Below are positions 7,361 through 15,663 of a stretch of DNA of 64,000 bases, piece by piece (the stretch's first letter is position 1; every line of letters starts with the position of its first letter). Below the pieces are notes generated by a model that was not told where the DNA came from, ran no database searches, and saw nothing but the letters and a program-made list of their open reading frames with translations. The DNA is from Ardenticatenaceae bacterium (GTDB lineage Bacteria > Chloroflexota > Anaerolineae > Promineifilales > Promineifilaceae). A program made the position numbers and the translations under genes. The stretch spans positions 682,001 to 746,000 of the forward strand of contig JACKBS010000006.1 of the NCBI GenBank assembly GCA_020634435.1, given 5' to 3'.

Positions 7361-8575
7361 ATGAAACCAATATTAGTTGTAGGTGCTTCTGTCGGCGGGG
7401 CAACGGCCGCAAATACTTTGGCGCAGGCTGGTTTGCCTGTGATCATGCTAGAACGCGATTTGTCGTGGGTAAAACCCTGTGGGGGGGCTTTGCCGCCTAA
7501 AGCGTTTGAAGAGTTTGATTTGCCTCAATCGCTGATTTCGCGCAAGGTTCACAAGACGATGATTCATTCGCCGTCGGAACGGCGTGCCGAAATTGATGTG
7601 GTTGGCATAGAAGAAGGCAATCATGATTACGTGGCGATGGCTTGCCGTGAGGATTTGGATCCCTTCTTGCGAGCCAGAGCTGTGGCCAACGGCGCAGAAC
7701 TCATTGAGGGCCAACTGCTTGACCTCGCCGTGCAACCGGATGGCGTTGAAGTAACTTACCGGGCTAAAGAGGAACGCGAAAAGCGGACCATGAAGGTGGA
7801 AGTGGTGATTGGTGCGGATGGTGCGTACTCCACCACAGCCAAGGCTTTGGGATTAGACCGGTTGCCCCGTTGTATTGCCATTCAGGAACGGATTCGCTTA
7901 CCAGAAGACAAGATGGCTCGGTGGCAAGATACGGCCGATCTCTACCTTGGTCATGATGTTAGCCCTGATCTTTATGCCTGGGTCTTTCCTAAATCGGATC
8001 ATGTGGCTGTGGGCTGTGGCGCTGGACCGGGCAATACGGCCGAAGCGCGCCGTCTTCTGGCCAATCTCAAGCAACGAATCGCCCCAGAACTGGCTGGCGG
8101 CGAGGTGTTTTTGGAAGAAGCTCACGCGCTGCCGATGCATCCGCGTGAACACATTGCCTTTGAGCGAGCCATGCTGGTGGGGGATGCGGCTGGTTTGGTG
8201 GTAGGTACCTCTGGGGAGGGGATTTATTGGGCGATGAAGAGCGGTAAACAAGCGGCGCTGACACTGATTGATGTCTTGCCGGACGTGTCGGAGAAGGCAC
8301 TGCGGCAGTACGAGCAGATTTGGTGGAAGGAATACCGCACGATGTACCGCTTTTTACAATGGCTGCAAAAGTGGGGCTACGGCAACGAGCGGCAGATGGA
8401 AGTATTTACCGATATGTGCCGCAACAAAGATGTGCAGCAATTGACGTTTGAGTCATACATGCACAAGCGGATGACGCGGGTGCCCTGGGTAGCTCAAATG
8501 CGTATGACCTTCGATATTTTAGCGTCACAAGTTCGGCATTATTTGCTGCCGCGCAAGAAAAGGATGCCCGCCTGA
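7361..8575 (+). CDS. bchP: Geranylgeranyl (bacterio)chlorophyll reductase
   Basis: A 404-residue FAD-dependent reductase that saturates the geranylgeranyl tail to phytyl. An N-terminal dinucleotide fold (VVGASVGGATAANTLAQAG, residues 5-23), the CGGALPPKAFEE segment near 40, and the second FAD motif GDAAGLV at about 274 are seen. These fit ChlP/BchP of the geranylgeranyl reductase family. AAGGAAG upstream of the ATG. Its stop overlaps the next start by one base, so the two are translationally coupled. Confidence 0.92.
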   Translation: MKPILVVGASVGGATAANTLAQAGLPVIMLERDLSWVKPCGGALPPKAFEEFDLPQSLISRKVHKTMIHSPSERRAEIDVVGIEEGNHDYVAMACREDLDPFLRARAVANGAELIEGQLLDLAVQPDGVEVTYRAKEEREKRTMKVEVVIGADGAYSTTAKALGLDRLPRCIAIQERIRLPEDKMARWQDTADLYLGHDVSPDLYAWVFPKSDHVAVGCGAGPGNTAEARRLLANLKQRIAPELAGGEVFLEEAHALPMHPREHIAFERAMLVGDAAGLVVGTSGEGIYWAMKSGKQAALTLIDVLPDVSEKALRQYEQIWWKEYRTMYRFLQWLQKWGYGNERQMEVFTDMCRNKDVQQLTFESYMHKRMTRVPWVAQMRMTFDILASQVRHYLLPRKKRMPA

Positions 8576-9435
8576 TGCAGCCTTTTTACCAACCAGTGCT
8601 GTTTGCCTTGTTTGTCTGGTGGTTTGTTACCGGGCTTGTTTTTATGGCATACGGCCGTTCCCCTCGCGTGACCCATCTCTACTTCCTGGCGGCTACCACA
8701 GTGATGTTGTTGGCCGTTGCCGGGTTTATCTATGCTTTGGAGATGGTAACCCCAGCTGGCGTTTACCTCAGTTTGACCTGTGGCATTCTCATTTGGGGAT
8801 GGCACGTATCCAGCTACTATCTGGGCTACATTACCGGGCCGGAACAGAGCGCTCACTTTTACGAGATGGTGGGCAACGGCCGTTCGACCACCCCATTTGC
8901 GCGTTTTCGTTATGCCCTACAAGCCAGCATCTACCATGAATTGCTGATCGTGAGCTTTCTCGGCTTGTTGATCTTCTTGAGCTACGGTTCGCCGAATCGG
9001 TGGGGGCTATGGATTTTTATTTCCTTGTGGATTATGCACGCGCTGGCCAAGCTAAACGTATTTCTGGGCGTACGCAATTTCCGCATTGAATTTTTACCGG
9101 CGCACTTGCATAAGCTGGACCGCTTACTTAGCAAGCAAGCCAGCAATCCCTTGATGCCCATAACCGCCCTGTTTGGTACAAGTATTGCCCTGGTGCTGAT
9201 TTACCGGGGCATCATGCCAGGGACTGCGCCGGATCAAGTTGTGGGGCATCTGGCTGTTGGGACGATGCTCATTTTGGGCGTCATTGAGAATATTCTGCTG
9301 GTGTTGCCGCTGCCGACCACATTGTGGGGGTGGGGACTTCGTGCTTTGCCCGAATCGGCTCATCTGCCAGTAGAACCGCACTCAAAAAAACAGCCGACGC
9401 TGAGGATTTTCTCCGAACAGGTAGTGGAAGGTTGA
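8575..9435 (+). CDS. puhE: PuhE-like photosynthetic complex assembly membrane protein
   Basis: A 286-residue polytopic membrane protein with about seven helices. LWWF-type start (FVWWFVTGLVFMAYGRS), the segment GILIWGWHVSSYYLGYITGP, and RFRYALQASIYHELLI match the DUF3623/PuhE family. That family is found next to puh/bch genes in phototrophs and is needed for normal reaction-centre and LH levels in purple bacteria; the exact action is unknown. Overlaps bchP by one base. Finding it here without puhA is notable but in keeping with Chloroflexota, whose centres lack an H subunit. Confidence 0.75.
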   Translation: MQPFYQPVLFALFVWWFVTGLVFMAYGRSPRVTHLYFLAATTVMLLAVAGFIYALEMVTPAGVYLSLTCGILIWGWHVSSYYLGYITGPEQSAHFYEMVGNGRSTTPFARFRYALQASIYHELLIVSFLGLLIFLSYGSPNRWGLWIFISLWIMHALAKLNVFLGVRNFRIEFLPAHLHKLDRLLSKQASNPLMPITALFGTSIALVLIYRGIMPGTAPDQVVGHLAVGTMLILGVIENILLVLPLPTTLWGWGLRALPESAHLPVEPHSKKQPTLRIFSEQVVEG

Positions 9436-9436
9436 A

Positions 9437-10333
9437 ATGATGACCAACGCACAGACGTTATGGGACCCAGCCACACTTTCAGCGCCAATGGCGATGCAGC
9501 ACGCGGAAAAAGAAACGCTCACGCTGGATCGCGCATCGGGTCCTGTGGTGGTGGATGTGTGGCCCGCACGGGCAGCCAACGGTTCTGCCCCAATCCTGCT
9601 CATTCATGGCTGGGGCGGCAGTGGCAGCTATTGGGAAGATACCGCCCGACGTTTGTCTGAGACGACTAAAGTAATCGTGCCCGACCTACCGGGAACTGGC
9701 CGTTCGCAGCCGGTGAAATCGGCTCAGAACATGTTTGATCAGGTTGACACTCTGAAATTTATTGTAGAAGAGCTGGGTCTGGAAAAAGTGCAAATTGTGG
9801 GTCACTCCATGGGTGCCGCCATGACCTTGCTGCTGGCGGTGCAAATTCCAGAGCGCGTGGAACGGCTGGTGTTGACCTCGATGTGCTTTTTTATGACGCA
9901 AAAGCAGGCCGAAGTTTACAACTCGATTATGAAGTTTGTGCGGCTTATGATGCGCGTGCGCTTTAAGCAGATGGTGGATATTCCGGGGCTGTCTTACATG
10001 ATGGCGGTGCGCTATTTCTACAAAGTTCCGAACGAACCAGAGCTTCTGCGCCAGGGCTTTTTGGATTACCTGACGCTAGATTTTGAAACGGCCGCTGCCT
10101 GCGCCAAAAATGCTATCGATCCGCGCATCGAAGCGGCTGGGGCGGCTGTGCAAGCACCCACTTTGCTCATCGCCTGCCGTCAAGATCAGGTGATGCCGGT
10201 TGAAAACGTGAATTACACCGTGAGTGTCATCCCCAACTGCGAACTCCGCTGGATGGAACAATGCGGTCATCTGCCCATGGTTGAAAAAGCGGATGAATAC
10301 ATGGAAATTTTGAACAACTTTCTGCAGATTTAA
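9437..10333 (+). CDS. Alpha/beta hydrolase, BchO-like
   Basis: A 298-residue hydrolase: oxyanion HGWGGSGSYWED (about 56-67), nucleophile elbow GHSMGAA (about 121-127), acid in RQDQVMP and His in CGHLPM. All catalytic parts are present. In purple bacteria BchO is an alpha/beta hydrolase encoded with the Mg-chelatase genes, of unclear role. This gene lies inside the bch operon, between puhE-like and bchF, which supports a BchO-like role. A second family member at 27773-28753 next to bchD is the competing candidate, so no symbol is given. Confidence 0.7.
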   Translation: MMTNAQTLWDPATLSAPMAMQHAEKETLTLDRASGPVVVDVWPARAANGSAPILLIHGWGGSGSYWEDTARRLSETTKVIVPDLPGTGRSQPVKSAQNMFDQVDTLKFIVEELGLEKVQIVGHSMGAAMTLLLAVQIPERVERLVLTSMCFFMTQKQAEVYNSIMKFVRLMMRVRFKQMVDIPGLSYMMAVRYFYKVPNEPELLRQGFLDYLTLDFETAAACAKNAIDPRIEAAGAAVQAPTLLIACRQDQVMPVENVNYTVSVIPNCELRWMEQCGHLPMVEKADEYMEILNNFLQI

Positions 10334-10356
10334 GCGAAAGGGAGAAAATTCAGCAT

Positions 10357-10845
10357 ATGGCAACTTATACCCCAGAACAGCTGGAAAGACGCAACAACAG
10401 CAAGTGGACCATGGTGCAGGCCGTGTTGGCCCCGCTGCAATTCCTCATGTTTATTATTAGCTTTTCGCTGGTGGTGCGTTATCTCGTAACTGGCAATGGG
10501 TTTGCCATCGCGAACATTTCCGTGCTCATCAAAATTGGGATTTTGTGGCTCATTACCCTCACAGGGATGATTTGGGAAAAAGAAATTTTTGGTCACTGGT
10601 TCCTGGCCCCCCAGTTTTTCTGGGAAGACGTGGGCAATGCCGTGGCCATGCTCATGCACAATCTGTACTTTTTTGCGCGGTGGCAGGGTTGGTCTGAGCA
10701 GGCCATTATGATGCTGATGTTGATGGCCTATGTTTCGTACATGTTTAACTGCGCCCAATTTATTTTGAAAGGGCTGCAAACACGCAAGCAGCGCCGTTTG
10801 GAAGCATTGGCACCAGTGACGGCAACACAGATGAAGATGCGATGA
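10357..10845 (+). CDS. bchF: 3-vinyl bacteriochlorophyllide hydratase
   Basis: A 162-residue membrane protein of the expected BchF length. It has RRNNSKWTMVQAVLAPLQFL near the start and WEKEIFGHWFLAPQFFWED in the middle, both family marks. It hydrates the C3 vinyl group to hydroxyethyl on the way to bacteriochlorophyll a. GGGAGAAAA precedes the ATG. The stop overlaps the bchC start by 4 bases (ATGA), the classic coupling for consecutive steps. Confidence 0.92.
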   Translation: MATYTPEQLERRNNSKWTMVQAVLAPLQFLMFIISFSLVVRYLVTGNGFAIANISVLIKIGILWLITLTGMIWEKEIFGHWFLAPQFFWEDVGNAVAMLMHNLYFFARWQGWSEQAIMMLMLMAYVSYMFNCAQFILKGLQTRKQRRLEALAPVTATQMKMR

Positions 10846-11813
10846 TGAAGACGAAAGCAGTGGTCATTTCAGAACCGGGTAAGGTGGGTTTAGCAGATGT
10901 GGCGTTACGGCCGTTTTCATCCCAAGACGTCATCGTGCAAACCGCCTACACTTCCATCAGCGCTGGCACCGAGCGTATGTTGCTGGCCGGGCAGATGCCC
11001 CATCCCATGCTGAAATTGCCCGTGATTCCTGGCTATGAAACTGTAGGCCGCGTGGTGGAGTTGGGTGCCGATGTGGACCCTGCTTGGCTGAACCGCTGGG
11101 TCTATGTGGGTGGTGCGCAGTGTTACGATGGCATCAACGCTGCCTGGGGTGGTCAGTCTGCCCAACTGTCGGCGGATGTGAACCGGGTTATCCCGTTGGA
11201 CGGCGTGCAGCCGCGCCACGGTGTGCTGCTGGCCCTGGCAGCGACGGCGCTGCATGGCATCAACCTGCTCGATCCCCAGCCAGGCGACCGCTTGCTAGTC
11301 TTGGGGCAAGGCCCCGTGGGTCAACTCGCCGCCCGTTTAGCCCGCATTCGCGGTGCGTGGGTGGCTGTGGTGGATCGCAATCCCAACCGCCTGGCCCATG
11401 CTGAAGCGGACCAGATTGTGCAGGTGGGTGACGGTTTGCCCTCGTTGCAGGAGCAGATTGAGGGGGGTGTAACGGCCGTAATCGAAGCCACTGGTTCTAT
11501 GGAAGCTCTGGCCAGCACCATCCCACTGCTGGGTCTGGGAGGCACCATCCTGCTGCTGGGCTACTACCAAACGTTGAACCTGCCGTACATGCCGCTTTTC
11601 CTCAAGGAAGCGCGGTTGTTAACGGCTAAAGAATGGGCACCGGGCGACCTGCTGCACTGTCGCGACCTCATCGCCGACGGTACGCTGGATGTCTCGGCCA
11701 TGCTCACCCATTGTTTACCCATCACCGAAGTGGCCACCGCCTATGACGTGGCCCTCAACGACGCCAACTGTTTAAAGCTGGTTTTGGATTGGCAAGACGT
11801 GCCATCCAACTAG
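10842..11813 (+). CDS. bchC: Bacteriochlorophyllide a 3-hydroxyethyl dehydrogenase
   Basis: A 323-residue medium-chain dehydrogenase-like protein. TSISAGTERMLLAGQMP near 35-51 and GYETVGRV near 65 are typical of BchC, and the NAD-binding loop is LGQGPVGQLAARLARIRG (about 155-172). It oxidises the 3-hydroxyethyl group made by BchF to the 3-acetyl group of bacteriochlorophyll a. Presence of BchF plus BchC with bchXYZ shows the product is bacteriochlorophyll a. Starts within the bchF stop. Confidence 0.92.
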   Translation: MMKTKAVVISEPGKVGLADVALRPFSSQDVIVQTAYTSISAGTERMLLAGQMPHPMLKLPVIPGYETVGRVVELGADVDPAWLNRWVYVGGAQCYDGINAAWGGQSAQLSADVNRVIPLDGVQPRHGVLLALAATALHGINLLDPQPGDRLLVLGQGPVGQLAARLARIRGAWVAVVDRNPNRLAHAEADQIVQVGDGLPSLQEQIEGGVTAVIEATGSMEALASTIPLLGLGGTILLLGYYQTLNLPYMPLFLKEARLLTAKEWAPGDLLHCRDLIADGTLDVSAMLTHCLPITEVATAYDVALNDANCLKLVLDWQDVPSN

Positions 11814-11827
11814 CCAAAGGAGATCTT

Positions 11828-13009
11828 ATGACGGCACGCATGTTGGCAATTTATGGCAAGGGGGGAATCGGGAAGAGCTTCACGACTTCTAACCTGACGG
11901 CGCGATTGGCGTATGATGGCGCGCGCGTCTTGCAGTTAGGTTGTGATCCCAAGCACGACTCTTGCAACACCATTTTTGGTGGGCACTCCTTACCAACGTT
12001 GGGCGACGTGTGGCGCGGTCATAAAGATTTGGGCACCGAAGACAAAATGGCGGTGGGTGACATCATTTTCCGCAGTGAGATTGATCCCAATGTGGCCTTG
12101 TTTGGCTGCGAAATTGGTGGTCCTGATGTGGGGCGTGGTTGTGGCGGCCAGGGCATTTCGCACGGCTTTAAGGTGCTGGAACGCCTGGGCATGAACGAGT
12201 GGGCGCTCGACTACATCGTCATGGACTTTTTGGGCGATGTGGTGTGCGGTGGTTTTGCTACCCCGTTGGCCCGTTCCCTGGCAGAAGAAGTCATCATTGT
12301 GGTCGGGCACGACCGTCAGTCGCTGTACGCAGCCAACAACATCGCCCAGGCAGCGCGTTACTTCCAGTCCATGGGCGGCTCGACGCAGCTCCTGGGGTTG
12401 ATTGTGAACCGGGACGATGGCACCGACACGGCCGATATTTTTGCCGAAGCCATTGGCCTGCCCGTGCTCACCAGGGTTCCGCTCAACCACAAAGTGCGCG
12501 TGCTGGCCGATGCCTGCAAGCTGGCCCTGGAAGTGGATGAGTTTGATGCGATTTTTACCGATCTGGCTGGTCGTATTGCCCGGCGCGAAATTCCGCCCTG
12601 TACAGACTTTAAGCCATTGGATTACAACGAGTTCCTGGAAGTGTTTGGTGCGGCCGAGCCGCCGGGTCTGCCGACATCGGCCACGCGTGACGAACTGTTT
12701 GGTGATAACCATGTGGCCCCCAAGCCATTCTTGCCTGAGCTGACGTTGACGCCCATCCGCCAGGTGCACGTCACCGACCCGGTGCAGCGGCGAGTGCAGG
12801 AGATGATGGAAGCTATTGGCATCCATGTCACCGGACTGGAGCGCAACCACGACGACGGTATCACGGTGATTTCCAGCGCCACGGAAATTCGCATTGGCGA
12901 GGCTGAAGACCTGGAAAACAAGATGGCGTTTTTATCCGCTCTGGCCCGCACTGGGCAGACCTTTTCGCTGATTGACGTGCGCTATGCGGACGCACCATCT
13001 TACCGCTAA
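11828..13009 (+). CDS. bchX: Chlorophyllide a reductase, iron protein subunit X
   Basis: A 393-residue nitrogenase-iron-protein homologue. The ATG at 11828 is chosen for AAAGGAGATC upstream. P-loop YGKGGIGKSFTTSNL (residues 8-22), DPKHDS switch, and the two 4Fe-4S ligand regions CEIGGPDVGRGCGGQG and DVVCGGFATP. It passes ATP-driven electrons to BchYZ, reducing ring B of chlorophyllide a. A C-terminal extension of about 100 residues beyond the NifH core is typical of BchX. bchX is split from bchYZ by two unrelated genes. Confidence 0.94.
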   Translation: MTARMLAIYGKGGIGKSFTTSNLTARLAYDGARVLQLGCDPKHDSCNTIFGGHSLPTLGDVWRGHKDLGTEDKMAVGDIIFRSEIDPNVALFGCEIGGPDVGRGCGGQGISHGFKVLERLGMNEWALDYIVMDFLGDVVCGGFATPLARSLAEEVIIVVGHDRQSLYAANNIAQAARYFQSMGGSTQLLGLIVNRDDGTDTADIFAEAIGLPVLTRVPLNHKVRVLADACKLALEVDEFDAIFTDLAGRIARREIPPCTDFKPLDYNEFLEVFGAAEPPGLPTSATRDELFGDNHVAPKPFLPELTLTPIRQVHVTDPVQRRVQEMMEAIGIHVTGLERNHDDGITVISSATEIRIGEAEDLENKMAFLSALARTGQTFSLIDVRYADAPSYR

Positions 13010-13019
13010 GGGACGACTT

Positions 13020-13766
13020 ATGACTGAAGAAATTGATCTGGCTTATCTGAACTCTATTTTGGTAGACAAGATGCGCGTCAAGCGGCGACCAGTGGCGATT
13101 ACTTACGTGCAGGGCGATCCGCCAGCGGGTTATGAGCCGGTGGATGTGGTGGCGTGTATGGTGGTGCGACTGGCGGAAAACGGCCGTAAAGTTTACGTCG
13201 ATCCCAAGCACCACGACTGCTACGTTGGCCAGTATCATCTAGGCTGGAACCCTGACCCTGGCGACTTCATCAGCGAGGGCGAATATCTCACCATGGCTCA
13301 GGGCTTCTTTACCGAACAGGGCGCCCGCTGCAACAAGGAGCAAAGCTACTCTTTGCCCGAAGGCGCTATTACCGCGCTGGCAGCGGCCCCGTTGGATGAG
13401 GTGCCCGCTGGCGTGCCGGTTCATCTACTTGTGTGCGTCTGTAACGCCCAACAAGCTATGCAAATTGCCGGGGCCGCTTCTGTCCGTGAGGGTACCTTTC
13501 CCCACGGCGAACTCGGGCCGTCGGCCTGTTCATCCATTTTTGCCGCGCCCTGGCATACAAACAACAGTGTCTTTGCTCTGGGAGATGGGGGCGGCCGCGC
13601 TTTTAACCAGGTGGCCAGTGGCGAAATGTTTATCTCCATTCCCCGGCATCATTTTAAATACATCATTGAGTTGGTGGAAAACTTTTGGTTTGACCGCGAC
13701 AAAATGCGCGAGGTAATCATGCCTTCGCATGCACCTGCGGCACAAAAAGAGGTACAAGGAGGTTGA
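13020..13766 (+). CDS. DUF169-family protein inside the chlorophyllide reductase operon
   Basis: A 248-residue soluble protein, ATG at 13020, 10 nt after bchX. It resembles the DUF169 family: VVACMVVRLAENGR, then DPKHHDCYVGQYHLGW, and later GPSACSSIFAAPW and PRHHFKYIIEL. Several Cys (CMVV, HDCYVG, ARCNKE, LLVCVCNA, SACSS) and paired His could bind a metal or cofactor, but this is not known. The family has no established reaction to my knowledge. Its place between bchX and bchY suggests a link to pigment synthesis, for instance cofactor delivery or regulation (inference). Confidence 0.6.
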   Translation: MTEEIDLAYLNSILVDKMRVKRRPVAITYVQGDPPAGYEPVDVVACMVVRLAENGRKVYVDPKHHDCYVGQYHLGWNPDPGDFISEGEYLTMAQGFFTEQGARCNKEQSYSLPEGAITALAAAPLDEVPAGVPVHLLVCVCNAQQAMQIAGAASVREGTFPHGELGPSACSSIFAAPWHTNNSVFALGDGGGRAFNQVASGEMFISIPRHHFKYIIELVENFWFDRDKMREVIMPSHAPAAQKEVQGG

Positions 13767-13767
13767 G

Positions 13768-14340
13768 ATGTTTAATTTTCAAGAATTGGGATTGTCTGCT
13801 TATCTTCTTTGCTATGGGCCGTTGGCGCTGATTCTCCTTAGCTTCATCGCCTTTGCCTTTCTTACCGATAAGCAGGCTCGCAGCACTTACCTGCGTCGTC
13901 TGGACCCACGCCCGGAAGCCCGGCGAGTAGACACGCCCGTCGTGCGCTACGAGGCTGTGGCGGCGCAGACGCCAGCCGGTATCCCCGTTCGTTTGCTGCC
14001 AGATGATGGCTCCGTGGCTGCGCCTCCGGCGCGTACGGCCGTTGTCGAGGTCGTTGAAGTGGTAGAAGTGGTGGAAACCGTTGCCGTAGTGGCCGATGAC
14101 TTGAAGCTTATCGAAGGGATTGGCCCAAAAATTAGCACCGTGTTGGCTGAAGTAGGCATCGTTACATTTGCTCAGCTGGCTGAATCCAGCCCTGATGCGC
14201 TGCGCCAGATTTTGGCCGTTGCCGGGTTGAGCGCCATTAACGATCCATCCACCTGGCCAGAGCAAGCGGCTTTAGCTGCTGCTGGTAACTGGGATGGCCT
14301 GGCCTTGCTGCAGAACGAACTGCGCGGCGGCCGTCGTTAG
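13768..14340 (+). CDS. Membrane-anchored helix-hairpin-helix protein
   Basis: A 190-residue protein with a strong Shine-Dalgarno (AAGGAGG). Residues about 8-29 form one transmembrane helix. A low-complexity linker follows, with valine/glutamate repeats (VVEVVEVVEVVETVAVV, about 91-107). The C-terminal half has an HhH motif, DDLKLIEGIGPKISTVLAE (about 111-129), of the kind seen in DUF4332/flap-nuclease-like proteins. HhH domains bind DNA or proteins; the membrane anchor makes DNA repair unlikely here. Starts one base after the DUF169 stop and precedes bchY by 39 nt, so it is part of the operon. No function can be assigned. Confidence 0.65.
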   Translation: MFNFQELGLSAYLLCYGPLALILLSFIAFAFLTDKQARSTYLRRLDPRPEARRVDTPVVRYEAVAAQTPAGIPVRLLPDDGSVAAPPARTAVVEVVEVVEVVETVAVVADDLKLIEGIGPKISTVLAEVGIVTFAQLAESSPDALRQILAVAGLSAINDPSTWPEQAALAAAGNWDGLALLQNELRGGRR

Positions 14341-14379
14341 TGATTTGTAGATAGCGTGATAGTTAATTAAGGAAGGCGA

Positions 14380-15663
14380 ATGTCTGACTCCATTCCGTTA
14401 GGGCCAATTGCCCAAGAAGCAAAACCGTGCCAACTGCATCCGCAAAGCATGTGCCCGGCCTTTGGTTCGCTGCGTGTGTTGACCCGGATTGAGGGATCGC
14501 ATCCCGTTATGGCGACAGATACCGGCTGCCTGTATGGCCTCACCTTTGTGACCCACTTTTACGGGGCGCGGAAATCCATTCTGGCGCCCCAATTGGGCAC
14601 ATCGGAGCTGATGGCCGGGCAGGTGGTAGAAGGTACGCGAGCAGCCATCGAGGTGGCGGCCAAAGAGCCGGGCTGCGAGATCATTCCGGTGGTGTCGTTG
14701 TGCGTGGCCGAAACGGCTGGTTTGCCCGAAGAGATGTTGCCCAAGAAGATCGGTAATGTCGAAGTGGTGCTGGTGCGCGTGCCGGCGTATGCCATCCATT
14801 CGCACCCAGAAGCGAAAGATGTGGCCCTGGCGGCGCTGCTAAAGCGGCTAGGTAATGCGACGGCTCCCAAAGAAAAGAAGACATTGGCCTTGCTGGGTGA
14901 AGTGTTCCCGGCGGACCCGCTGGCGATTGATAACTTGCTGCGGCAAATGGGTGTGGAAGCCACGATTACGCTCCCTGGCCGCTCGGTGGATGATTTGCGC
15001 CGGGCGGGGCACGTGGGGGCTTTGGCTCCGCTGCACCCGTTTTATAAGGAAACAACGGCCGTTTTTCGCTCCTGGTCTATTCCTGTGGTGGGTGGCGCGC
15101 CGGTTGGAATCTCTGGTTCCTATGCCTGGCTCAAGGCGGTAGGCTCTTTGCTTGACCTGGACCCCAAACTGGTAAACGACGTGGCTGAAGGCGAATGCGC
15201 TCGCGCAGAAGCGATGCTCAAGGCGCAGCCGCTTTCGGGTCGCATTTTTGTGACTGGTTACGAAGGCACCGAGTTGGCCTACGCTCGCCTGCTGGTGGAA
15301 GCCGGGGCCGAAGTGCCCTACGTCTCCACCTCCATCGGGCAAGACCCGCTGGTGCTGCCAGACGAGATGTGGCTGCGGGCACGCGGCACCAAAGAGATTG
15401 TCTATCGCAAATCGCTGGAAGAGGATGTGGCTGCTCTGGACAAATATCCACCTGATTTTGTGCTAGGCACCACGCCGTTTTGCGCCATCGCCAAGGAGCG
15501 GGGTATTCCAGCTATGTACTTTACCAATCAGCTGGCGTCACGGCCGTTTTTCCTCAGCACGGGTATGGCGGCGACGCTGGGCTTCATCAACCAAACCATG
15601 AAGGGGCACGAACGGTATCAATGGATGCAATCCTTCTTTGAAGGGGAGGCCGCTGATGCCTAA
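14380..15663 (+). CDS. bchY: Chlorophyllide a reductase subunit Y
   Basis: A 427-residue NifD/BchN-like subunit, with AAGGAAGG before the ATG. The N-terminal Cys region (PCQLHPQSMCPAFGSLRVL, then TDTGCLYGLTF) supplies iron-sulfur ligands shared with BchZ. With BchZ it forms the catalytic heterotetramer that reduces the C7-C8 bond of chlorophyllide a, fed by BchX. Its end overlaps the bchZ start by 8 bases. Confidence 0.93.
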   Translation: MSDSIPLGPIAQEAKPCQLHPQSMCPAFGSLRVLTRIEGSHPVMATDTGCLYGLTFVTHFYGARKSILAPQLGTSELMAGQVVEGTRAAIEVAAKEPGCEIIPVVSLCVAETAGLPEEMLPKKIGNVEVVLVRVPAYAIHSHPEAKDVALAALLKRLGNATAPKEKKTLALLGEVFPADPLAIDNLLRQMGVEATITLPGRSVDDLRRAGHVGALAPLHPFYKETTAVFRSWSIPVVGGAPVGISGSYAWLKAVGSLLDLDPKLVNDVAEGECARAEAMLKAQPLSGRIFVTGYEGTELAYARLLVEAGAEVPYVSTSIGQDPLVLPDEMWLRARGTKEIVYRKSLEEDVAALDKYPPDFVLGTTPFCAIAKERGIPAMYFTNQLASRPFFLSTGMAATLGFINQTMKGHERYQWMQSFFEGEAADA

